This document shows positions 19,948 to 27,531 of a stretch of 32,456 nucleotides of DNA, one piece after another. Position 1 is the first letter of the stretch; every line of letters starts with the position of its first letter. Below the pieces are notes generated by a model, which saw only the letters and a list, made by a program, of their open reading frames with translations, was not told the origin of the DNA and made no database searches. The stretch comes from Variovorax sp. JS1663 (GTDB lineage Bacteria > Pseudomonadota > Gammaproteobacteria > Burkholderiales > Burkholderiaceae_C), in contig NZ_LYMK01000061.1 of the NCBI RefSeq assembly GCF_002157355.1, positions 1 to 32,456 on the forward strand. Direction: 5' to 3'. Both the position numbers and the translations under genes were made by a program.

Positions 19948-22067
19948 TGGCGATGCGGCGCCACTGGACGCTTCCGTTCCTGTTCCTGTGCCTGGCCCTG
20001 TCATGCGCCTTCGGGGCCATCGCCCATGCAGGAGTGATGACGCGCGCGGACCTGCAGAAGGTGTTCCCGCCGCCGCTGACCGTGGGCGAGAAGGACGCGC
20101 ACCTGCCGGTCTGGCCGATCTTCAAGCAGGACGCAACCGCCCAGGTGCTCGCCGGCTACGTGTTCGAGTCGATCGACTTCGCACCCATCCCGGGCTTCTC
20201 CGGCACGCCCTTCAACCTGCTGGTTGCGCTCGATCCCAAAGGCAGTTTCCTGGACGTGCGCGTGCTGTCGCAGCACGAGCCGGTCTTTCTCGAAGGGCTG
20301 GGCGAGGCGCCGCTGCTCCGCTTCGCCGGGCAATACAAGGGCCTGTCGCTGCAGCAGAGCATCAAGATCGGCTCCAACGCCAATCGCGGCGAAGCGCTTG
20401 GCAGCGCCAACGTCTATATCGACGGCGTGGCAAAGGCGACGGCGTCGGTCCGCATCCTGAACCAGAGCCTGCTGTCGTCCGCGCTGCGGGTCGCGCGCGC
20501 GAAGCTCGGCTTCGCCGCGGGTCGCGACCCCGAGCTGGTCGCCCGCGTGCGGCGCGACACCTATGCACCGGCGAACTGGCAGGCGTTGCTGGAGGCCAGG
20601 TTGATCCAGCGCGTGCGGCTCTCGCAGGAGGCCATCGAGAAGGCCTTCCAGGGCAGCGGAGTCGAGCGCTCCGCCGCCACGGCCGCGAGCGATCCGGTCA
20701 CCGAGCTGTACGTCACCTACCTGAACTCGCCGCTGGTCGGACGCAACCTGCTGTCCGACAGCGGATGGCAGCACCTGCTCGGACGGATCGACCCCGGCGA
20801 CCACGCGCTGCTGGTGATCGCGGCCGGTCCCAACACCTTCGTCGGCGACAAGTTCGTGCGCGGCGCGGTACCCGACCGCCTGACCCTGAAGCAAGGCGAG
20901 CTGCCGCTCGAGTTGCGCGACCTCGACCTGGACGACCCGCTCGCGCTGCCCGCCGAGCTGCGCCGTGCCGACGCCAAGGTCTTCCGCGTGATCGGTCCGG
21001 CCGGCCTGGACCCATCGCGCCCGCTCGACCTGGCTTTGCGCGTGACGCGGGACAAAGGCATGGTCTATCCGGAGCGTGTGAGCCGCAGCTTTCCGCTGCC
21101 CTACGTGATGCCGGCCGATCAACTGCTGCCGGCCGACGCCGACAACAAGCGCTGGCACGACATCTGGCGCGCGCGGGCCTGGGAGCTCGGCGTGCTGGCC
21201 GGTGCCCTGCTGCTCCTGACACTCGTGCTGGCCAGGCCACGGTGGATCGTCGCCAACCCCGCGCGCCTGGCGCGTCTGCGCACCGGCTACCTTGCCTTCA
21301 CGCTCGTCTTCATCGGATGGTTCGCGCAGGGCCAGCTTTCCATCGTCAACATCACGGCGCTCGTCCAGGCCGTGATGGCGGGGCGCGACCTGGGCTTCTT
21401 CCTGTACGACCCGATGACGGTCGCGCTGTGGGCCTTCGTCGCACTCACGCTGGTGGCCTGGGGTCGCGGCACCTTCTGCGGCTGGCTGTGCCCCTACGGT
21501 GCGATGCAGGAACTGGTGGCGCAGGCTGCGCAGTTCATGGGCATCCGGCGGATCAAGCTGCATCGCGACCTCGACGCGCGGCTCAAGTGGGTCAAATACG
21601 GCGTGCTCGCGCTCATCGTGGGGCTGGCCGCGGTGTCGCCGACGGCGGCCGACCGCATCGTGGAGATCGAACCCTTCAAGACCGCCATCACGCTCAGCTT
21701 CGAGCGCTCGTGGCCCTTCGTGGCATGGGCCGCTGGACTGCTGCTGCTCAACGTGTTCGTCTACAAGGGCTTCTGCCGCTACCTGTGCCCGCTGGGTGCC
21801 GGCCTCGGACTGCTCGGCCGCTTGCGGCTGCTTCGCTGGATTCCGCGCCGCGCCGAATGCGGCACCCCCTGCCAGACCTGCCGCCACCGCTGCGAGTACC
21901 AGGCCATCAAACCGGACGGCGCGATCGTCTACGACGAATGCTTCCAGTGCCTGGATTGCATCTCGATACACGACAGCCCGGAACGCTGCGCGCCGCTGAT
22001 CGCCAGGCGGCGCAGCCGCGTCGTCGCGATTCGATCGCTGCCGGCAGCGGCGGGAGCCCGGCCGTGA
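19947..22067 (+). CDS. NosR/NirI-like membrane flavin and iron-sulfur protein
   Basis: 706 residues. A signal segment is followed by a periplasmic FMN-binding domain (about 60-200), then about six membrane helices from about residue 412, two CxxxCP motifs (C511/C515 in FCGWLCPYG, C610/C614 in FCRYLCPLG), and a C-terminal cluster region: C638, C642, C645, C649 and C665, C668, C671, C683. This is the NosR/NirI architecture, which passes electrons through the membrane. The flavin-attachment motif, usually S-G-A-T, reads D159-G-V-A-K-A-T165, so the acceptor Thr is kept but Ser-Gly is Ala-Lys. No nos genes are present; the next gene is ApbE. Start is the ATG at 19947; a GTG three bases earlier is possible. 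Confidence 0.87.
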   Translation: MAMRRHWTLPFLFLCLALSCAFGAIAHAGVMTRADLQKVFPPPLTVGEKDAHLPVWPIFKQDATAQVLAGYVFESIDFAPIPGFSGTPFNLLVALDPKGSFLDVRVLSQHEPVFLEGLGEAPLLRFAGQYKGLSLQQSIKIGSNANRGEALGSANVYIDGVAKATASVRILNQSLLSSALRVARAKLGFAAGRDPELVARVRRDTYAPANWQALLEARLIQRVRLSQEAIEKAFQGSGVERSAATAASDPVTELYVTYLNSPLVGRNLLSDSGWQHLLGRIDPGDHALLVIAAGPNTFVGDKFVRGAVPDRLTLKQGELPLELRDLDLDDPLALPAELRRADAKVFRVIGPAGLDPSRPLDLALRVTRDKGMVYPERVSRSFPLPYVMPADQLLPADADNKRWHDIWRARAWELGVLAGALLLLTLVLARPRWIVANPARLARLRTGYLAFTLVFIGWFAQGQLSIVNITALVQAVMAGRDLGFFLYDPMTVALWAFVALTLVAWGRGTFCGWLCPYGAMQELVAQAAQFMGIRRIKLHRDLDARLKWVKYGVLALIVGLAAVSPTAADRIVEIEPFKTAITLSFERSWPFVAWAAGLLLLNVFVYKGFCRYLCPLGAGLGLLGRLRLLRWIPRRAECGTPCQTCRHRCEYQAIKPDGAIVYDECFQCLDCISIHDSPERCAPLIARRRSRVVAIRSLPAAAGARP

Positions 22068-23080
22068 GGCGGCGCCAACTGTTGCGTGCCACGATGGGCA
22101 TCGGCGCCCTCGGGGGGTTGGCGGGCGTTTCGCCGGCGACGCGCTCGCCGATCTGGCGGCAGCGCTCGCTGCTGGCCTTCGGCACCACGCTTTCGCTGCA
22201 GGCGGCGCACGAGGAGGTCGGCGTGCTCGATCGTGCGCTCGATGCCGCGGTACTGGCCGTGCGCCGCATCCATGGCCAGATGAGCCTGTTCGACCGGGAC
22301 AGCGCCGTCTCGCGACTGAACCGCGATGGCCACCTGCACCTCCCGCCGGCGGAACTGGTCGAGATCCTCGGCATCGCGCATGCCGTGTCGCGCGACAGCG
22401 AAGGCGCATTCGACGTGACGGTTCAGCCGCTGTGGACCGTGTTCGAATCGGCGCAGCGCGCGGGCCGCCTGCCCGAGCCGGGTGAAGTCGCTGCCGCACG
22501 CGCCAGGGTCGACTGGCGCGCGCTCGACGTCTCGCGCCGGCGCATCCGCTTCGACATGCCCGCCATGGCCGTGACGCTCAACGGCATCGCGCAGGGCTAC
22601 GCGGCCGACCTGGCCCGCACGGTCCTTTCGAAGCACGGCGTCCGCCACGCGCTCATCGACGCCGGGGAATTCGCCCCGCTCGGCCACAACAAGGAGGCGC
22701 GGCCGTGGGCGCTGGGCATCGAGGATCCGCACGAAGAGTCGGCACTGATCGCGCGGCTGATCACCGATGGCCGTTGCATCGCGACCTCGGCCGACAAGCT
22801 CACCACCTTCAGCACCGATCGCCGCCACCACCACATCTTCGACCCGCGCACAGGCTACTCGCCGCCTTCCCTCTCGGCCGTGACCGTCGCGGCCCCCAGC
22901 GGTGCGATCGCCGATGCACTGACCAAGGTCTTCTTCGTGGCCGGCGCCGAGCAGGCGCGCGTGGCGGCACGGCGGTGGAGCGTCGATGCGCTGTGGGTCG
23001 ACAAGTCGGGCCGCTGGGATGCGACGCCCGGCCTGCTGCTCGACCGCAGCGCGCCGCGCGGTCAGGTACCGAAGGTGTAG
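22064..23080 (+). CDS. apbE: FAD:protein FMN transferase (ApbE)
   Basis: 338 residues. A twin-arginine-like leader (RRRQLLRATMGIGALGG) indicates export. ApbE hallmarks are MSLFDRDSAVSRLNRDG, VTLNGIAQGYAADLA, the flavin loop IDAGEFAPLG (usually DAGGD), and IATSADKLTTF followed by HHIFDPRTGYSPP. It would transfer FMN from FAD to a Thr of a periplasmic acceptor. The obvious substrate is the NosR-like protein encoded immediately before it; the GTG start overlaps that gene's stop by 4 bases. It is the last gene of the long plus-strand operon and converges with the HiPIP gene. Confidence 0.9.
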   Translation: MRRRQLLRATMGIGALGGLAGVSPATRSPIWRQRSLLAFGTTLSLQAAHEEVGVLDRALDAAVLAVRRIHGQMSLFDRDSAVSRLNRDGHLHLPPAELVEILGIAHAVSRDSEGAFDVTVQPLWTVFESAQRAGRLPEPGEVAAARARVDWRALDVSRRRIRFDMPAMAVTLNGIAQGYAADLARTVLSKHGVRHALIDAGEFAPLGHNKEARPWALGIEDPHEESALIARLITDGRCIATSADKLTTFSTDRRHHHIFDPRTGYSPPSLSAVTVAAPSGAIADALTKVFFVAGAEQARVAARRWSVDALWVDKSGRWDATPGLLLDRSAPRGQVPKV

Positions 23081-23146
23081 CGCATCCCCCACCCAGACAG
23101 CCCGCGGCGCCCCGGGCGACAGCCTTTCAGCGATCGCCAGTCGGGC

Positions 23147-23488
23147 TCAGCCCGGTTTCTGCACCCATGCCATGCACCAGCCTTCGGCCGCGATGTGCTT
23201 GCGGCCGAACATCGCGCAGCCCGCCCATGGATCGGCGGCCGCACCTTGCCAGAGCCCGCAGTTGTTGCATCGCTGCGTCGCGGCATGCTTCGGGTACTTC
23301 TTCGCGTCGACCTTTTTGGTGTCGTGCTTGTAGCCGAGCGCCACCGCGGTTTCGTCGGTCTCTTCGACGCGCGCGGCGGCCCATGCCGCACCGGGCACCC
23401 ATGCCACGGCACAGGTCGCCGCCGCCAGTCGAACAGCAAAGCTTCTCCGCGTGGCCTCGGCGGCCACTTCTTTCTTCCTCGGATTCAT
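23147..23488 (-). CDS. High-potential iron-sulfur protein (HiPIP)
   Basis: 113 residues. A twin-arginine signal (TRRSFAVRLAAATCAVAW) ends near AWAA. The mature part has the HiPIP pattern C74-x2-C77-x13-C91-x13-C105 with WAGC and GWC, ligating one 4Fe-4S cluster. HiPIPs are soluble periplasmic one-electron carriers. The ATG lies 9 bases after the alcohol dehydrogenase stop and a GAGG overlaps that junction, so the two are one operon. This suggests the HiPIP takes electrons from the dehydrogenase or links it to the membrane; that is inference. Confidence 0.92.
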   Translation of the reverse strand: MNPRKKEVAAEATRRSFAVRLAAATCAVAWVPGAAWAAARVEETDETAVALGYKHDTKKVDAKKYPKHAATQRCNNCGLWQGAAADPWAGCAMFGRKHIAAEGWCMAWVQKPG

Positions 23489-23497
23489 GGGCCGGCC

Positions 23498-25297
23498 TCA
23501 GTTGGACGCGACCTTGGTCGACGGGGCGGCAGTCGCCGTGCGTTGCCGGCCACCGCCGGCGCCCGGGATCTTGAACACCCAGACCATGCCACCCTGTTCC
23601 AGCAGGTTCACCTTCTTGGCCACCTCGCCGCCCCACAGCGGGACGGCCCCGCCCCAGCCCGACACCACGCTCACGTACTGCTCGCCGCCTTGCATCCAGG
23701 TGACGGGCGGCGCGACGACACCGGAGCCGGTCTGGAATTCCCAGACCACCTTGCCGGTCTTGGCGTCGGCGGCTTTCAGGTATCCCTCCGGGGTGCCCCA
23801 GAAGACGAGGTTGCCGCCGGTGGTCAGCACGCCACCCCACAGCGGCGCACCGTTCTTCACTTCCCAGGCCAGCTTGCCGGTCTTGGGATCGATGGCGCGC
23901 AGCGAGCCGATGTAGTCCTCGTTGAGCGGCTTGATCGTGAAGCCGGCCCCCAGGTAGGCGGCGCCCTTCTTGTAGGCGACCGGTTCGTTCCAGATGTCCA
24001 TGCCCCATTCGTTCGCCGGCACGTAGAACATCTTGGTGTCGGGGCTGTAGGCCATCGGCATCTGGTTCTTGCCGCCGAGGAAGCCGGGGGCCGCGAACAC
24101 TGCGCTTCCTTTCTTGCCACCGTCGCCGATCGTCGGATCGCCCGGACGGTTGTCGGCAACGAAATTGGGCCGGCCGGTCTTGAGGTCGATGCTGGTGGCC
24201 CAGGTGATCTTCTTGACGAACGGGAAGGCGTTGATGAGCTGGCCGGTGGTGGCATCGTTCACGTAGAAGAAGCCGTTCCGGTCAGCCTTGCCGCCGACGC
24301 GTCTGCCGTCCATGTCGAAGGTGACGAACTCGTTGACACCGTCGAAATCCCAGCTGTCGTTGGGCGTCGACTGGTAGCTCCACTTGATCTGGCCGGTCTT
24401 GACGTCGATGGCGACGGTCGAACACGAAAAGAGGTTGTCGCCCTCGCGCAAGTGGCTGTTCCACGGGGCCGGGTTGCCGGTGCCGAAGTACGCGAGCCCG
24501 GTCTTCGCGTCGTAGGTGCCACCGAGCCAGGTGGCCGCGCCGCCCGTCTTCCACAGGTCTCCGGGCCAGCTCTTGTTGACGGTGCCGGAGACGCCGTTCT
24601 CCTTCTTGTTGCCGTCCTTGTCGTAGGTGTAGCCCATGTGACCTTCGACGGTGGGACGCGTCCACAGAAGCTTGCCGGTCTTCGGGTCGCGTGCCTCGAC
24701 ACGGCCGACCACGCCGAACTCGCCGCCCGACACGCCGGTCAGCATGACGCCGTTGGCGATGATCGGCGCGGCCGTGGCGGAGTAGCCGGCGGCGTAATCG
24801 TCGATCTTCTCCTTCCAGACCACGTCGCCCGTGTTCTGGTCGAGCGCGACCAGTTGCGCATCGAGCGTCGCGAAGATCACGAGGTTGTCGAACAGCGCGG
24901 CACCGCGGTTGACCACGTCGCAGCAGGGCATGATGCCTTCGGGCAGGCGATGCTCGTATTTCCACAGCTTCTTGCCGGTCAAGGCATCGAGCGCGAAGAT
25001 CCGCGAGTACGACGCCGTGACGAACATCTTGCCGTTCATGATGACCGGTTGCGACTCCTGCCCGCGCTGCTTCTCGCCGCCGAACGAGAAAGCCCACACG
25101 GGGAGCAGCTTCGCGGCGTTGCCGGAGTTGACCTGCTTGAGCGGCGAGTAGCGTTGGCCCTGGGTGTTGATGCCCCAGGTCAGGATGTTGCCGGTGGCCG
25201 TGGCTTCGGACTGGATCATCTTGTCGGTGACCTGGGCGTTGGCGGCGGCGCCTGCCAGGCCGATGGATATGAGCGCAGTCAAGAGCTTCAATTGCAT
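23498..25297 (-). CDS. PQQ-dependent alcohol dehydrogenase with lanthanide-type signature (ExaF/PedH-like)
   Basis: 599 residues, the normal size. A Sec signal (residues 1-22, cut after ANA) precedes an eight-bladed quinoprotein propeller. Visible active-site features are the vicinal disulfide C125-C126 under PQQ, the metal ligands Glu193 (GGEFG) and Asn275 (FGTGN), and the catalytic Asp317 in SWDFDG. Asp319, two residues on, is the mark of lanthanide-dependent enzymes (XoxF, ExaF, PedH); calcium enzymes have a small residue there. The start ATG at 25297 has AAGGAG 6 bases before it; the frame is open 53 codons further but that would precede the predicted transcript start. A sigma-54 promoter lies at 25369. 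Substrate probably short alcohols, unproven. Confidence 0.93.
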   Translation of the reverse strand: MQLKLLTALISIGLAGAAANAQVTDKMIQSEATATGNILTWGINTQGQRYSPLKQVNSGNAAKLLPVWAFSFGGEKQRGQESQPVIMNGKMFVTASYSRIFALDALTGKKLWKYEHRLPEGIMPCCDVVNRGAALFDNLVIFATLDAQLVALDQNTGDVVWKEKIDDYAAGYSATAAPIIANGVMLTGVSGGEFGVVGRVEARDPKTGKLLWTRPTVEGHMGYTYDKDGNKKENGVSGTVNKSWPGDLWKTGGAATWLGGTYDAKTGLAYFGTGNPAPWNSHLREGDNLFSCSTVAIDVKTGQIKWSYQSTPNDSWDFDGVNEFVTFDMDGRRVGGKADRNGFFYVNDATTGQLINAFPFVKKITWATSIDLKTGRPNFVADNRPGDPTIGDGGKKGSAVFAAPGFLGGKNQMPMAYSPDTKMFYVPANEWGMDIWNEPVAYKKGAAYLGAGFTIKPLNEDYIGSLRAIDPKTGKLAWEVKNGAPLWGGVLTTGGNLVFWGTPEGYLKAADAKTGKVVWEFQTGSGVVAPPVTWMQGGEQYVSVVSGWGGAVPLWGGEVAKKVNLLEQGGMVWVFKIPGAGGGRQRTATAAPSTKVASN

Positions 25298-25368
25298 GGT
25301 GTCTCCTTGCGGGGTGGATCGTGGGTTGTGGATGCGCTCGCAGAGCGCACCCTCCACGGCTCCATGGG

Positions 25369-25383
25369 GCAAGTGCCGTGCCA
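25369..25383 (-). promoter_or_regulatory. Sigma-54 promoter of the alcohol dehydrogenase/HiPIP operon
   Basis: On the minus strand TGGCACG-GCAC-TTGC is an exact -24/-12 match. The start would be near 25357, giving a leader of about 60 bases. It shares the first eleven of fifteen positions closely with the cytochrome promoter at 9297. Confidence 0.88.
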
Positions 25384-25490
25384 TGCGCGCATGGCCGTCG
25401 ATCGTGGCCATTCCGTTCGATTCGGGGCGCGCGTCGTGCGGGTTTTCCCGTTTCATTGCTACAAGGTTGAACAGCCCGCATGGGGCATGC

Positions 25491-25505
25491 GTGACATCGC
25501 GTCAC
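25491..25505. promoter_or_regulatory. Perfect palindrome GTGAC-N5-GTCAC, candidate operator
   Basis: GTGAC and GTCAC flank ATCGC. It lies about 135-150 bases upstream of the predicted dehydrogenase transcript start (an enhancer distance) and 50-64 bases upstream of the peptidase ATG. It could serve either gene. No binding protein can be assigned. Confidence 0.35.
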
Positions 25506-25554
25506 ACCGGTGCCCAATGCTGCGCCGCGCCATGGCCGGTGGAACAATGCACGC

Positions 25555-27477
25555 ATGACGACGCCCATCACCGCTGCTTTCGGCACCTGGGATTCACCGA
25601 TCACCTCGGACCTCATCGCCACGGCGCAGACGGCGCTCAACGATGTGCTGATCGATGGCGACGGGATCTACTGGGTGGAGGGCCGCCCGACCGAGGCAGG
25701 TCGCCAGGTCCTGGTGCGGCTGGGAGTGGACGGGAGTCACGTCGATGTCACGCGGGCGCCCTTCTCCGTGCGCACCCGGGTGCATGAATACGGCGGCGGC
25801 GCGGTCGCGGCGGCCGGCGGCACGATCTGCTTCTCGAACTTCGCGGATCAGCGGCTCTATCGACTCGACGGCGACGGCGCGCCGGTCGCGCTGACGCCGG
25901 CCACGACGAATGCCGCCTTGCGCTACGCCGATGGGCTGATCGATCTGCGCCGGCAGCTGTGGATCGGCATTCGCGAAGACTCCCGCGAAGCAGGCAGGGA
26001 GGCGGTCAACACCATCGTCGCGCTGGGCCTGAACACCGAAAGCGAAGGCGTGCCGATCGTGCATGGCAACGACTTCTATGCATCGCCGCGCCTCAGCCCC
26101 GACGGGACTCGGCTCGCATGGCTGACCTGGAACCACCCTCACATGCCCTGGACCTCGACCGAGCTCTGGGTCGGCGACTTCGACGGCGAGACGGTTTCGA
26201 ACGCAAGCCGCGCGGCAGGCGGTCCGGTCGAATCCGTGTTCCAGCCCGAGTGGTCGCCCGATGGCATCTTGCACTTCGTGTCCGACCGGTCCGGCTGGTG
26301 GAATCTCCACCGATGCGACGCCGACGGCGGCAGCACGAACCTTTGCCCGAAGGCGGCAGAGTTCGGACGGGCGCAATGGGGCTTCGGCATGTCGACCTAT
26401 GCCTTTCTGTCGCCGCGGCAGCTCGTCTGTGCGTACATCGAGAACGGCATCGGCAGACTGGCGCGCCTCGGCCTGGAGGACGGCACGCTCACGCCCTTCG
26501 AGCTGCCGTGGACGGAGTTCGCGGCGCTGCGCGCCAGAGAAGGCCGGGTGGTGTTCAAGGCCGGCGCGGCGGCGCTCGCGAGCGCGGTCGTCGTGCTCGA
26601 TGCCGCGTCCGGCGACGCGAGGGTCGCCAAGAGCGAATCGAATGTCACCGGCGATCCGACGCTGCGCGCCCGCCTCTCGGCGCCTCGGATGATCGAGTTC
26701 CCGGTGCCCGGTGGCGCAACCGCCTTCGCCCTGTTCTACCCGCCCCACAACCCCGGCTTCCAGGGACCGGCCGGCGCGCTGCCGCCGCTGCTCGTCCGGT
26801 GCCACGGCGGCCCGACCTCGTCCGCCTCACGCAGCCTGGACCTGCGCATCCAGTTCTGGACCAGCCGCGGCATTGCCGTCGTCGACGTCGACTACGGCGG
26901 CAGCACAGGCTATGGCCGCGCCTACCGGAACCGGCTCCACCTGCAGTGGGGCATCATCGACGCGCAGGACTGCGCGGCAGCCGTGTCGTTCCTGGTCGAT
27001 CGGCAGGAGGTGGACCCTGCACGCACGGTCATCACGGGCGGCAGCGCAGGCGGATTCACCGCCCTCACCTGCCTCACGCACCCTGATGCGGCGGTGCGCG
27101 AGCGCTTCAAGGCGGGCGGCAGCCACTATGGCGTCAGCGACCCCGCCGCGCTCGCGCACGACACGCACAAGTTCGAGTCGCGCTACCTGGACTGGCTGAT
27201 CGCACCGCAGTCCGAAGCGCAGACCTACATCGACCGGGCACCCGTGCGCCACGCCGACCGGCTCGGCGCACCGGTCGCCTTCTTTCAGGGTGCGGAAGAC
27301 AAGGTCGTGCCCCCGAGCCAGACCGAAGCGATGGTCGCGGCGCTGCGCGCGCAGGGCATCTCGGCGCTGTACCTGCTTTTCGCCGGCGAGCAGCACGGCT
27401 TCAGGCAGTCCACCCACATTCGATGGGCGCTGGATGCGGAGTTCTACTTCTACAAGGCGCTGGTCTGGTCGCCTTAG
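25555..27477 (+). CDS. Prolyl oligopeptidase family (S9) peptidase
   Basis: 640 residues. An N-terminal seven-bladed propeller part (about 1-390, with TRVHEYGGGA and SPDGTRLAWLTW) precedes an alpha/beta-hydrolase domain. The catalytic triad is visible: Ser497 in GGSAGG, Asp582 in GAEDKVVP and His614 in EQHGFR. The motif VDVDYGGSTGYGR is typical of S9C acylaminoacyl/dipeptidyl peptidases. No signal peptide, so cytosolic. The ATG at 25555 is preferred over one 45 bases upstream, since the shorter protein starts where relatives do; a GGTGGA lies before it. It has no evident link to the neighbouring quinoprotein genes. Confidence 0.9.
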   Translation: MTTPITAAFGTWDSPITSDLIATAQTALNDVLIDGDGIYWVEGRPTEAGRQVLVRLGVDGSHVDVTRAPFSVRTRVHEYGGGAVAAAGGTICFSNFADQRLYRLDGDGAPVALTPATTNAALRYADGLIDLRRQLWIGIREDSREAGREAVNTIVALGLNTESEGVPIVHGNDFYASPRLSPDGTRLAWLTWNHPHMPWTSTELWVGDFDGETVSNASRAAGGPVESVFQPEWSPDGILHFVSDRSGWWNLHRCDADGGSTNLCPKAAEFGRAQWGFGMSTYAFLSPRQLVCAYIENGIGRLARLGLEDGTLTPFELPWTEFAALRAREGRVVFKAGAAALASAVVVLDAASGDARVAKSESNVTGDPTLRARLSAPRMIEFPVPGGATAFALFYPPHNPGFQGPAGALPPLLVRCHGGPTSSASRSLDLRIQFWTSRGIAVVDVDYGGSTGYGRAYRNRLHLQWGIIDAQDCAAAVSFLVDRQEVDPARTVITGGSAGGFTALTCLTHPDAAVRERFKAGGSHYGVSDPAALAHDTHKFESRYLDWLIAPQSEAQTYIDRAPVRHADRLGAPVAFFQGAEDKVVPPSQTEAMVAALRAQGISALYLLFAGEQHGFRQSTHIRWALDAEFYFYKALVWSP

Positions 27478-27531
27478 GCGCCTCGCCGGCCCGATGCCTG
27501 CAGGGCGCGCCCGGCTGCACGGAGAAGACCG

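Larger units (their letters stand above)
25298..25554. other. Divergent regulatory region between alcohol dehydrogenase and S9 peptidase
   Basis: 257 gene-free bases. They contain the sigma-54 promoter for the dehydrogenase (25369-25383), a perfect palindrome at 25491-25505, and a GGAACA half-site at 25541-25546. The promoter for the peptidase gene should also lie here but I see no clear -35/-10 pair. Confidence 0.5.

Noticed and set aside
27478..27531. GC-rich symmetry (GGGCGCGCCC at 27503-27512) as a bidirectional terminator between convergent genes
   Set aside because: No U-run on either strand and only short pairing, so not supportable as a terminator.
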